A DNA stretch of 64,000 bases from Cucumis sativus (lineage: Eukaryota; Streptophyta; Magnoliopsida; Cucurbitales; Cucurbitaceae): positions 5,394,001 through 5,458,000 of the forward strand of contig NC_026659.2 of NCBI RefSeq assembly GCF_000004075.3, in the 5' to 3' direction. The notes below the pieces were generated by a model that was not told the origin of the DNA, did not search any database, and saw nothing but the letters and a program-made list of their open reading frames with translations. The stretch's first letter is position 1, and each line of letters opens with the position of its first letter. Positions 23,187-35,292 of this stretch are shown here, one piece after another. Position numbers and translations under genes: made by a program.

Positions 23187-24740
23187 TGTTGGACTGGTAT
23201 TCTAGGATTGTTTGGATGGCTTCTCTCACATATCCATAGTTACTTCATATTCTTTGTTTTATTTTGTTGAGAGAAAAATGACTTATGAGTTACGATACTA
23301 CACATCAAATATAGGAGATTTAATGAAAAATCAAGAATTTTTTATGATAAGATTGCAAGTGGATTTTTATATTGAGGGGACTGTTCCTATTAATGTTATG
23401 GCAATTGTTTCTTTACAATTTGAAGTTTTGATAGTTGAGTTAGTTCATGGACAACACGTTGATCTATGTTTAGGGTGTTGTACCTTAATTCATAACATTT
23501 TAATTCGTCAACTACTACAGGAGCAATATAATTTCTTATCATGGATGTAAGGCCCCCTTGATGTAGAATGCAGAGTCATCGAACTGGGTTATCGAAGTTT
23601 GTTGTGTTCTCTGTGTTTTTATATGCTTCCATAGTTTTCTCAATTGGTGTCAGAGTGCGTTGACTGCTGTTTCATTACGTTTTCAATGGTTTCAATCAAG
23701 GATGGTGGGTCAATAACTCGAAGCATTAGGTGTCATGAATGCAAAGTATCCTATGATAGTGAGGAATTTGGGAGAGCCCTTATCAGTATTGTTGTTGCAG
23801 ATGAATCTGCTGAAGATAGCTCTTCCAATGGGCATAAGAAGTTTTCTATGTGCAAATGAATTAACAAAGAAAATTTAGTCAAGAAATGGGAAGAAGATTA
23901 AATCATTTTGAAACAACTGAAAGAAAGAACACACATGTTTTGATGGAGGATAATCACCGTTACTTATCTTCTATTTCAACTCTCAAATCAAAACTGAAAG
24001 AGGCTCATGATGAGTTTGAATCTCCGTCTAAGTATGTCAAGATGCTCACGTCTGGAAGGAAAAATCTGGACAACATTTTGAGTGATGAAAAATCAAGATG
24101 TGGTCAAGTGGGGTTGGGTTTCTTTGAAATCTGCTCTACTAGTACAAAATCCTCTACTGTGTTTGTACGAGCCTTCAATGCCGACGACGGTACTAGTGTT
24201 TCGACAGTCTGCGACTAAAAATAAGAGAAAGAAATGGGTTGTCATATTTGCGGAAAGTCTGGTCATATGCGACCATTTTGTTATAAATTGTATCGTTATT
24301 CTAATAGAAGATATTATGGAAACATCAACAGAAAAAATTTTGCTCGTATAGATTCTAAGACAGAGTGGAGAGTGAAAAGAAAAGAAAATCTTGCCAAATG
24401 TAATGTGACTTTTACCTTTGTACATGATTCGAGCTCATAAGACTAATATTTTAATAGTGGGTGTTCTAGACATATGACTAGAAACTCAATTTTTTTTCTC
24501 AGAATTCAAGGAAGGCAGTGCTGGGCATGTAATTGTTGGTAATGGTGCGAAGGGCAAAGTTAAAAGAAAGCATAAGTAAACAAGAATGACCGATTCTAAA
24601 AGATGTTAGACTTGTAAAGGGATTATCAACAAATTTGATTTGCATCCATCAACTCTCTGATCAAGGTTTCAATGTTAAATTCTTAAATGGTAGATGTGTT
24701 GTGACTAATAAAGATGAGACTCTCATCATGACAGGTACAC
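23187..24740 (+). mobile_element. Copia (Ty1) retrotransposon fossil: LTR, PBS, gag and protease region
   Basis: A likely 5' LTR (about 23187-23642, TG...CA) is followed by a primer-binding site like TTGGTATCAGAG (23644-23656, initiator Met tRNA type). Further on are gag-like sequence, a CCHC knuckle (HICGKSGHMRPFCYK) and the protease/pre-integrase region with landmarks DSGCSRHMTG-like and LSDQGFNVKFLNGRCVVTNK. Broken in several places and old; the part after 24740 is interrupted by another LTR. Family call is from these landmarks. Confidence 0.75.
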
Positions 24741-26180
24741 TGTAACATCCCGACAAATTAAGATAATTTGTAAAGAAAATGATCTTAATTTTGTTTAATT
24801 ATGTTTAATTTATTGAGCATTTATTTTGAAGATTATTTAATTTTTTGGACATTGGATTTAATTAAATATTTGTTGGATAAATATTTAATTAATTAAAGGA
24901 TTTGAATTTGTGGTGTTTTGTTGAGGATTTGATTCAATTTTATGTTATGAGATTTGAGTAAGGTTGTGGAAATTGTTTGGTTTTATAATTTATTTAAATA
25001 ATTTGGATGTTATTTAGTTAAATTGAATGGTGAAAAATTTGTTAGAGATTTGATAATTATATGTATATATAATTATTATGAAATTAGCAAAGACAATTCT
25101 ATTTGTGAAAAATTAATTATTATGGAAGATAATTATTATTTGGAGAGAGGATATTTGTTTAGAAAGAAAAAAAATAATAAGAAAGTAATTATATTTTTTT
25201 CAAAATATAATTATTTGTAAAAAGTATAATTGTTTTGGTAAAGGAATAAAGTTGTTTGAATTTGATGAGATTTATTGAAAATAGAGAAGATTTGATTTTT
25301 GAAAAATAAAGGTTGATTTGATGGAAGATTCTATTAAGGTGAGATAATAAGAATAAAAATATATGTTTATATTGATAAATATAATTATATATATATATAT
25401 ATCCTATAAGAAAAAGGAAAAGAAAATAATAGTGATAAATACTATTATTTGGGTCTATAAATTGCATTGAAATGCTCGAATTCAAAAGAGAAGTAGAAAA
25501 AACAGAAGGTTCTTCATCTTAAAATTTATTTTAGTTTCATGCTTTAGAAAAGTTTTTTTTTACAAATGTTGAAGATTTAAATGATGACTTTTTACCAATG
25601 TTAAATTGATTTCAACCTTAATTTTTGGGTAAGTTAATTTGAAAGAATTTTTGGATGAAAGTCAATTGTTAATTTAATTAATTAAGATAAATTAGAATTG
25701 GATTAATTGAAGAATTTTTTTATTGTCAGCAGAGGAATATAATTTTTTAGCTGATCACAAGTAAGAGATTTTACTACTGGACTTTCAAATTAAATTTTAA
25801 GAGTTTGCATTTATTTTGTTATTATGCTTTGATGTAATTAAGATGCATAATGTGACTGATATTGATGAATGACTGATATGTTATGATCGACATGCTTGAT
25901 ATGTTTATGATTATGTTATGATACATGAAATATTAATCACATGATAAAGACGCTATGCTTGATATTCATGTCATGTTATGATGTTTATGATATGCTATAT
26001 GTTATGAATAAGTGTTCTGTTAGCTTTGTCTGTTAGAGTCGTAACATATGGATGTTCTTCGTTCGGGATCACCACCTATTTATGCTTGTGTGACTAGCTT
26101 TTATGAGTGATTTGACAGGGTCAGTGTCAGTTTGACTCTCCTTTAGGGTGATTTCTTCGGGTTCACCAAGAATTTATATG
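24741..26180 (+). mobile_element. Gypsy-type LTR (probably solo or partial) next to the Copia fossil
   Basis: Begins TGTAACATCCCGACAAATTA, a common start of plant Ty3/Gypsy LTRs, immediately after Copia coding sequence. It is about 1.4 kb and ends in the typical region with ATGTTATGAT repeats and TTCGGGTTCACC. No Gypsy internal genes were seen. The right border is approximate, and I did not find a clear copy of the five bases before it (TACAC) on the other side. Confidence 0.55.
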
Positions 26181-27760
26181 TATCCCTATGAAAGCCAAAA
26201 TTGGTCCAGTCTTCTATTGAAAATTTTATTGTTAAGGTTGCTTTTATTGAATCTTTGACTTATGTTGATTTTGTTGATAAGACTTGTGTTTTTGGAGTGG
26301 TTGAAATACTAATTGGTGTTGATTTTTGTTGTTTTTGTAAGACAAACCAAAGGGGGGAGAATGAATGTGGTTATGACTATTGGGTTATTGCTCTTATTTG
26401 TTTGGTTTGTTTATGTGGTCTTGTTTGTTTGGTTTGTTCCTGTGGTCAAAGTTGTCAAAGCTCATTGGATTGTTGTATAGTTGTGTTAATATGGTTCTCA
26501 ATGATGTCTTTTATTTTATCTTAAAAGATAGTCAAATGGGAGATTGTTACCGAAGCTGGTTGACTTATTTTATTAAAGGCAAAATTGGAGCTTAATTTTC
26601 TATATTGTTAATATCTATTTATTAATAAATATGTGGATAATATTTATTAATAAGGATATGTAATTGGCTTTGGAGATTCGGTTGTTATGTTGATTTATAT
26701 TTGTTAATAAATATACTTCTAATATATTTATTAATAAAGATATTATATTGGTTAATAAACATATTATGATAGTTGGGGTTGTTACTATATTTTCTCTCAA
26801 ACTTGGTTAGTGTTTATTAGTAAATTGTGGGACTTGGCTTATTTTTTGTTGTGACGTTTGACCTAAAAATAAATTATAAGTGTGTGGTTGTATGACATTG
26901 TTGTGGTTGAAGACAAAAGTGTTGTGTTGAGAGAAACCTTTTACGAAGTGCGGAACACTTTGTTTATGGCATTGTGAGTCGCTTGTTTAAGAAGATATGT
27001 GCAAGTTAGGGAGAACCTAACATTTAAGGTTATTCTAGGGAGTCTCTCATAGGGGAAGCTTGCACACCTTAAGATGCAAGGAGAAGCATGAAGCATATGA
27101 CTTATTCATAAGTGGATTTTTAACCTCCCAATTGAGTTTAATGATCCGAGTGCTGTAGAATTTCAGAAGGTACAAGTATGTGGAGTTTGCTTTACTATCT
27201 CTCCTTCTCTCCTCAATATGTTTTTGGGATTATCAACACCTGAAGACCTTGTTGTTACTTATCCATCCTCTAAACAATTGGCTGTAGAACTCACTTGTGG
27301 CACAGTTCGCTCTTGGCTTATAGATGGTCAACTGTCTATGCTTCGTTGAGCATCAAGTATGCCATTCGGCATAAAATAGCATCCTACCATTTTGTCCTGC
27401 TCCTAGTGGTTCCAGCTCCTCTTTCACTGATATTCCTGTTTCCACTACTGGATTGATGCTTCTTGCTTCCATGGTATATCTCAGGTACTTCAAGTCTTTT
27501 CTGTGCCTTTCTACTACTGTTTCTATGCCTCCTTCTTAGCTTTATTTGTCAACAATCAAGGAGGAGATGTGGCTTGTAATGTGATCTGAGTGAATATGGA
27601 TTATGGGATATGGGTTTGTTGTGTTTATTTTTGAATTGTTAATGATTAGCTTGTTCGAAGCTATCCCTTCATTCTAAGGTTGTTTGTATTGCTTTTCTCT
27701 CAAATCAGTTACTTCATATTATTGGGAGAATGTTTGCTATGGTTTTGTTAAGATGTGAAA
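26181..27760 (+). mobile_element. LTR-element remnants (Copia-like)
   Basis: Contains polypurine-tract-like strings (AAAGGGGGGAGAATG near 26350, AAATGGGAGATTGTTA near 26533) of the kind that precede Copia 3' LTRs, then about 650 bases of LTR-like sequence. Near 27688-27738 there is a stretch similar to the start of the Copia LTR at about 23200. It may hold the 3' end of the element at 23187 plus a second element. Borders are uncertain; no gene. Confidence 0.4.
26605..26775. repeat. Cluster of TTTATTAATAAA-type palindromes
   Basis: Perfect or near-perfect copies of ATTTATTAATAAAT recur about six times within 170 bases, with AATATG/GATATG spacers. This may be a subterminal or LTR feature of the surrounding remnant. 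Confidence 0.6.
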
Positions 27761-28029
27761 AGCTAGCGACGAATGATAGAAAAGGTTTGTGAGGACCGCA
27801 TTTTGCTTCCACCTTTTCATTTGAATTTTTATCTTATATATTTATCTTTGTTTTCTTTAATATTGTTAGAACTTGGAGGTCATGTTTTCATAGTATTTTT
27901 ACTATTTTATGTTTTTCAAACAAATTTTATATTTTTCAAACAATTATTAAATATTACTTTAATAGAAATTTTAGTTTTCCTCTATTCAAGAAAGTTTATT
28001 TTTGTTATATGTTTTTTAGTAATGACATC

Positions 28030-29174
28030 AGCTTAGGTTAAGTGTTTGGATCTCTACAATAGAGAACCCTACATTATCAATTGTGAATTTTGTTTCTCTC
28101 GACAGAATAATATTTGCTTTTTCAAACCTTTCAATTAGGTTTGCAAAACTTGATCATATTATACATTGTCCTGATCATATTATACATTGTCAGTTTTGAA
28201 ATTTTTTTTTTATTTGTAAGTATTGTGTGTGAGGTTACACTCGTTGCTAGACATAAATCTTCTTCGTTCATTTCTTCCTTTAAAATGAAATAATTACTCT
28301 ATGTAAAACACATTTGGAATGTATACGCTTTAATATTAATAAAAGCTAAACATGAAGATAGATAACAAAGTAACATTATTAATAAAAGCTAAACATGAAG
28401 ATAAATAACAACAATGTTCGAGATAATTTCAAAATCAAAAGAAACACTTGTTTTTCCAATTTGTGACCGTTTTTTCTTCTCCCACAACTGTCATAGTAAG
28501 ACAGTTTTTGTTAAACTTAAGTTTCAAAGAAATCAAAATTAGTTTGTTGGATTGATGGATCGAATAAATCATTATCTTGATAGGTACAATTGGCTTCAAT
28601 ATTTTAATTTTTTCTTCTCTATGAAAGTTTGATATAGATCAATTATGTGTTTTGATGTATGGTAGCATATTTCTTTATCACTTTTTGAATTCTTATTTTG
28701 TGGAGTTTTTCCTTTATGATCATTGTTTCATGCGATTCTTTTGAAATCTGGATCATAAGAACGACCACCATGAAAGTAATAATTATTTTTTCCTCTACTA
28801 GGTCTCTACCTCGACCCTGATCATGTCCATAATTAAAATTCAACATTCATTTTAGGGAATGATGTTGTTCCAATTGATCTGGATTCATGATTTTTCATCA
28901 ACAACTCATTATTTTGTTCGACAACAAGAAGACATCATATGAGTTTAGAATATTTTGTAAAGAATTTCTTTTGATATTGCTATTGCACAAGCATATTCGA
29001 AATATGAAAAAGTAGAAAATGTCTTTTTCAACATGTCTCTATCATTCATTTTTCTTCCCATAACAACAATTTTGAACTAATTTTGAATAATTCAAAATTA
29101 TAATCACTTACTGATTTAAAATATTGTAGCTAATTATAGCGAGCTTGGAGAAGATGACCTAATTTTAAATGAAC
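28030..29174 (-). mobile_element. Copia retrotransposon fossil, gag to protease part
   Basis: On the minus strand the reading shows ARYN...YFKSVSDYN, NNELLMKNHESRSIGTTSFP, and an NYGHDQGRGRD glycine-arginine stretch, the typical order of a plant Copia gag before the zinc knuckle, followed by protease-region-like sequence toward 28030. Old and broken. It belongs to a different Copia lineage from the one at 23187. Its upstream side abuts LTR copy 3. Confidence 0.7.
28318..28411. repeat. Short direct duplication inside the Copia fossil
   Basis: ATTAATAAAAGCTAAACATG followed by AAGATAGATAACAA appears twice in a row (about 28332 and 28378). A second small duplication (TGATCATATTATACATTGTC) sits at about 28150-28190. 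Confidence 0.7.
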
Positions 29175-31147
29175 ATACATTTCTTTATTTATTTGTGTTT
29201 TATTTATTTTTATTTTTATAAAAGAAATTGAATTTAAATTTAAATTTAATATATATAAAAACAAAAACAAATTTTTAAAAACTAAAGATAAAAAGAAATA
29301 CGTTTTTCCCTTATTTTTCTCAACCATCCCCATTATTTTTGTTTTGATTGTCACCACTCTTCCACCTTCTTCCACTCTCCGAGTTTCTCTTTGATAGTCT
29401 TCACTCCATTTCATTACTAATCTAAAAATAAAACTATCAACCTTCCTTATAAAAAGAGAAGATTTTTAGACAAAATGTACAAAAAAAAAAAAAATCTTTT
29501 CATTTGCTTGTGATTTAGAAGAATTTGAAAGGATCGAAAAAGAAGTATTTTCTCCAAATAAGTGTGATTTTAATTTTATTGGATTTAAGCCAAGTCTGTT
29601 TGATAAGGTGCACTTTTTATTTAGGTACACTTTTTATTTAGGTCAATTTAATTACGCTTGAAATTTATTGTGTGTGTGTTTTTTTTAATTCATGGTTTAT
29701 GAATTATTTGGTAATCATTTGACATTTAATTGTCTGATATTGATTGGTCTTTAATTATTTAACACTCATTTGGCATATGTGTTAATTACTCATTTGAATT
29801 ATTTGCATTATACATTAATTAATTAATTAGCATCTGACATCGTGCAATTATTTGACACTCATTTGGCCTCTAGTGTTAATAATTATTCATTTGACTGTGT
29901 TAATTGAATTATTTACTGCATTAATTAATTAGTGAATGCATGTGTTAATTATGTGACACTCATTTGGTCTCATGTGTTAATTATTCATTCGAATTATTTG
30001 TATCGTGCATTAATTAATTAATTAGCATCCTGCATTAATTATTTCACGTCCATTTAGGTCCTATGTCACTCATTTGACCTATTAATTAATTAGCATCCAT
30101 TTGGCCGTGTTGATATCCTACATTACTTAATTAGCATCTTGTAATTATTTAGCATCTATTTGCTATGTGTTAATTATTGATTCAAATTATTTGCATTTAT
30201 TAATTAATTAGCACCATGACATCACTTTGTGTCATGACGTGTTAATAATTATCCATTTGGCATCCTGCGTTAATTATTTGCATTTTACCTTAATTAATTA
30301 GCTTAACATCCTTGTTAACTACCTGGTTTTATTAATTAATTATTTTTGCATATTGGTATCTTGCATATTTTTGCATCTTCCCTTTATTTTGCCTTTATTT
30401 GTTTGTTTATATTATCTCTGTATTTAATTTATCTCTATATTATTTTATTTTAAACTCTATATTATTTGAATGTCACTATATTATTTTATCTCACAATATT
30501 ATCTTATTTATTTCACAAGTATTTCTCAAATTTTTCAATATATTGTCACTATTATATAATATATTATTACTATTATTTTTTATTTTTTAATTTAAATATA
30601 AAAATTTAAATAGGAGAAAAAGTATTGTTTTTTATGTGTTTTATAATTTAAATCCGTTGAATACATTAAAATTCTTCATTTGAAATTTAATTAATAAATT
30701 ATCTTTAAAATTATAATTTATTTTTATTGCAAGACTAGGTAATATTTTCTCATTTCCTTAGGGTGAAAAATTTTTCTCAATATGTAGTCTTAATTAATGG
30801 AATATTATTCAACTTATTTCATGAGATCATTGCTTCAAATGTTGCAGTAATGATGGGTGAAATAAGACATTAGTTTAAAAATAAATTAAAAAATATTTTC
30901 AATTAAGATTTAAAATTTGGCCATCATTTATCTAAATGGGTGTTGTGGGTGCTAATACATTCCCCATCCACAAATACTTCCAAACTCAACTCTATTTTTC
31001 CGCATACCATTTTTTTTTCAATTGTTTACTTTATTTCAGTGTCCAATCACAGCGTAAAAAAGATTGATGGTGACTCTTATTTTCTTTTAAAAATAACTCT
31101 TTTGAAGACGTCGGCCCGCTTCGCGTCGTCTCAGGCACGTGGCGACA
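29175..31147 (+). mobile_element. LTR fossil, same Gypsy-type family, copy 3
   Basis: Same order as the solo LTR at 43378: A/T leader with AAATTTAAATTTAA, CCTTATTTTTCTCAACCATC, a TATAAAAAGAGAAG promoter-like string (about 29448), an array of TTAATTATTTG / CATTTGGCA units (about 29700-30340), the shared A/T region, and a terminal part with GGTGCTAATACATTCCCC, GATGGTGACTC and the end GTGGCGACA at 31141-31147. The left border is approximate. Probably a solo LTR; no internal genes. Confidence 0.65.
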
Positions 31148-32485
31148 ATTTACTTATAATTGTTTAAATAACATTCTTTTGCCACCTTTCATTTTAAGGA
31201 AAAGTTTGAGTTTGGATATTTAATATTTTTCTAATTGATAGTAAATAGTTTTATTTTTTTCCATTCATAACTATTCTCCTTTTTTAATTTTACCTCCCAA
31301 CTTAATTTTGATAATAGTAGTTTTCCTTTTATGCCTAATTGAATCGAAGTTTTTTTTCTTCCTTTAAATAAAATAAAAAATTTATACCTAAAATATTCTA
31401 AAAACACAATTAATTAAACTTAATATTTTATATTAAAATTGAACGTATTTGATTGTTTTATTTAATAGGTTAAGGTACAATCATGACTTTATGTTTTGGG
31501 AGAGTTTTTCTTTTTCTTCTAAAAAATATGTTGGGAGAAAATTAGACATGTTTATAATTTGACCTATTTGATATAAATATAAAAGTAAAAAGTAAAAACA
31601 ATATTCAAAAAGTGATTTTGGCTATTTTAGGGAATATAAACAATTAAGGATGCTTTGATAATCATACAAAATATTCTTATATTTTAAAAATGGTAAAGAA
31701 ATAACTTTTTTCCTTTTCTTTTATAAAATAGAACCTTTGATAATTTTAAGTTTATATTAGATAAACCATAATATCCGATTAATCATTTTCATACTCTTTC
31801 ATATATATATTAATTAATCCAAATACATAATTTAACTTTAAAATGTTGGAAAGTTTATATTACAAGGGCCGAAGTATAAAATCTACATAAAATTAATTTA
31901 TTGTCTAGGAAAGATATACATAATTGATACACAAGGTGAAAAACTAGTATAGTAAGGGGGACATGCAGAGGTCATAATCTTTATATGCCTTTTTTGTCTT
32001 TACATTTTTCTTTCATGAATTTTCTTATTATTCTTCGTTGACTAGTTGTGTGTCTTTTTGAGTGCAACACTTCGTCAAAAGTGTTCGTTGTGACTTTTCG
32101 AGTCCAACTAATATTAAGAGATAAAATGAAATAGATGTTGAGACGGAGGTGATTGCATACATTGAATTAGTAGTGTGTATTAATTTTTTTAATATATACA
32201 TGAGAAGAAGACGTGTAAAAGAAAAAAAATTAAAAAATTAAAAAAAAATTAATATAATTGAATGAGAGTAGTAATTAATAAGGTGAAACAATGCATCAAT
32301 CCATACAATAACATTAGAATAAAAATTATTGAACATATTATGTAAAAAAATAGAGCATAAGATTTCACATGCATTATAGTAAATATAAAAAGACCAATGC
32401 AATAGAATCTTTTGTTTCCTATATTGCCCCTATCTTTTTATAATAAAATCCTATTTTACCATTCTAGATTAAACAAAACTCTTTA
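31148..32485. other. AT-rich intergenic region
   Basis: Nothing gene-like on either strand; low-complexity A/T DNA with a few pyrimidine tracts. Confidence 0.55.
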
Positions 32486-33391
32486 GAGCCATTTGGATAG
32501 AAGGAATTGTGATGAAAATAGGAATGAGAATGAGTGAGATAAATATGTTCGTGTTTGCTATAAAACTTTGTAGTTTAGACATGAGAATAAACTATTTTCA
32601 TGCATGATTTATGCACATGAACTATACCCATTCAAAATTCTTTATTTATTTATTTTATATATTATTAAAATTAATTAATTTAAATTGATTACATTAAAAT
32701 TAAATTAAATTTATGCATTTAACTACTCTAATTTAATAAATTATACATAAAATAAAAAATAAATAAAAAATTACATATGAAATAATTTATGGAAATTTTA
32801 AAAAATAGTAGATTTTAGAAAATATTTACGACGTATAACAAATTTTATCACTGATAGTCATTGATATACTATAGTGATAGAATCTAAAATTTTGTTATAG
32901 TTTGTAAATATTTTAATTTAATTTGCTATTTTTAAAAACGCTCCAACAATTTAATATATAATTATATTTTATTTTAATTCAATAAATTACTTTATATTTA
33001 CGCATATATACTCGTAGTTATTTTTAAATAAAGTAAAGAATGAATGAACCATTCATTAGTAGAATTTATTAAATCAATTAATACATCATAAAATACATAG
33101 ATTCAACAAATTTATCCAATCAAGTTATTCATTTTACAAATACAATTAATTAATAATTTAACTAAGGTTATCAATTAATATGTTAAGAACTCACATAGTT
33201 TTCGAGTTTAATTTTACAAATGAAATACAATAAGAATTTATTTTCATAGATTCTTAATAACGTTTTCATGCACAATCAATCACATACATTCTTAATTTAT
33301 TAGTATTCTTATTTACAGATTTATAATTCTCAGACATTTTTAATTTCCAACGATCTTATTCGTATTTCAATTCTCTCAATCCAAATGACTC
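32486..33391. mobile_element. Candidate non-autonomous DNA transposon (hAT-like MITE)
   Basis: The ends form an imperfect inverted repeat: the left reads GCCATTTGGATAGAAGGAATT and the right, on the other strand, GTCATTTGGATTGAGAGAATT, continuing with similar GAAATA/AATAAG-type sequence. About 0.9 kb, no coding capacity. Flanks CTCTTTAG and CTCCTTTG could be a decayed 8-bp target duplication, which would fit hAT, but this is not certain. A palindromic MITE sits inside it. Confidence 0.45.
32796..32937. mobile_element. Palindromic MITE, nested
   Basis: Left arm TTTTAAAAAATAGTAGATTT and right arm (other strand) TTTTAAAAATAGCAAATTAA, with paired AAAATATTTAC and TATAACAAA blocks and central TATCACTGATAG / CTATAGTGATAG. 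Same design as the element at 2210-2360. Confidence 0.6.
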
Positions 33392-35292
33392 CTTTGAATA
33401 TAAGTATTTTCATAGACAGAGATGATTGCATATTGAACTGATGTGTGACCTTTTCAGCTGAGCTAAATAGGACGTGAGTGAATATAAAATGGTAAAACAC
33501 AGAAGAAGAAGAAGAAGAAGAAGAAAGCACCACCCCTCCTTTCTCAATACTACTTTTTTTTTTTTTTTACTTTTTAATAAATCAAACAAATACACAAGTG
33601 GAAGAACAAAACAAAAACTTTCTTTCCCACATTAATCGGCTCCTATATAGTCAAATAAAATATCAAGTGGAGATTGGAGATGGTTTGTTCTGTGATAATT
33701 TTAAATTGCTCTCTCACCAGCATCCAAAAGATACCTCATATCTTAAAATCCATCAATTTTAGATATCTCTCTATAATTTCCTTTTGTAATTTCAAAAAAC
33801 ATGAGTTTCTAAGATTCCCTTCTTATCTGTCAATTGGTAATTAAATTCATAATTCTTACCCTTAGCTCTAAATTAGAATATAAATACTCCCTCACTTTGT
33901 TTTCTTTTCATAGCTTTCATCTACTCAAAAGCTTCCCCAAACAAATTCTCTCTCAGGTATTTCTACATTTTCTTTCTTACTTTCTATTCATTGTGCATCA
34001 TCTTCTTAACTTTTCCTACTCTTTCACATTTCTCTGCTTGTGGACAAGAGATATGAAATAACAATGTTTTCTTTAAGTTGCATCCTAACTATTTTTTATT
34101 TCCTTTTAGAAATATATTACATATTCAAATTAATACGCATTCTATAAAACAGAATATTAAATTAATTTGCTGACATAAAATAACATATAAACTCGAATTA
34201 TATTCAATTAATGAAAAAATTGCACAAATACATCATAGAGACAATATGTAAATTGTATCTGCAAACATGTTTATGAATAATTTTTAAAGGTCCATAAAAT
34301 AATTTTATTTGTATGAAACAAACATGCTTGATTATTTATAATTCTAGAGATCTAAAGATATTGATGTGCTATATTTTGAGAACTATTTTGGTTTGATTTT
34401 TAGGTTTTATAAATTAAATCTACAAATTCTAAAATTTTAAAAATTATTATAACTTTTCAATGTTTGCTTTTGTATTTGGGTGTTTGACTTTGAATCAAAA
34501 CAAAATAAAAACTCAACAACACGAAGTTAGGAAAGAAGGTTTAAATGATTGGATTTTTCTTCAAAGAAGAAAACGAAAAGAACTTTTGAGTTTGAAATGG
34601 CCCACACGAAGTGTCAACAAACATTAAGATATAATACTTGGAAGAATAAAATACGTTCTGATTATTTCATTCCCCAATTGCTTCAAAGTATCTAAAGATT
34701 TTCAAAGATGATCGAGTAATTTATACATAAAATTCTCATCATTAAATATTATAAAGATAAATCGTAAGGTGTGGAAATAAAGAAAACAGAACATCTCTTC
34801 TCAACGAGATGAGAAAAGAAAATAGCTTTGATTGAGGAGGATGTTAAATTTGACCCACTACCCTTCCGATTCCCATTTCTATCGGACAATTTTTAGTCCA
34901 TTCACAGATTCTTCTTCCTTCTTCTTCCTTCTTCTTCTTGTGTTTTGTGACCAATTTGCTGTCTTTTCGGTTTCATACACCCACCAGCTCCAACTTGCTA
35001 CGTAAATTCATTGTGAGAACAAAAACAGGAGAAGCAAGCCAGGACTGAGATTTTTGTAAGCGTTCTATCTTTTTCTTCTTCCACTTAAAGATGTGTTGAA
35101 TATAGATTTTCCATAAATGGGTCAATCTTAAATTCGGTGTATTTTGCTTATTTTGTCCATTTGGGAACGAAGAACCTGCAGCACAGCGACGAGAAGACCG
35201 TCTTCCTGGATTTGAATTCCATATTCCAAGAGCGGGAGGCGGAGAGCGAGTCACTCCTAGCTACACGTTGGAAGGTGGAAGGAGACCCAGTT
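33392..35292. other. Upstream region and 5' UTR of the proline transporter
   Basis: A GAA trinucleotide run lies at about 33502-33526 and a T run at 33547-33567. The 34900-35290 part, with CTTCTTCTTCC tracts and higher GC, is the probable promoter-proximal region and 5' UTR. No other gene. Confidence 0.5.

Noticed and set aside
30399-30590. Hydrophobic 63-codon frame
   Set aside because: Lies in the A/T region of LTR copy 3; low complexity.
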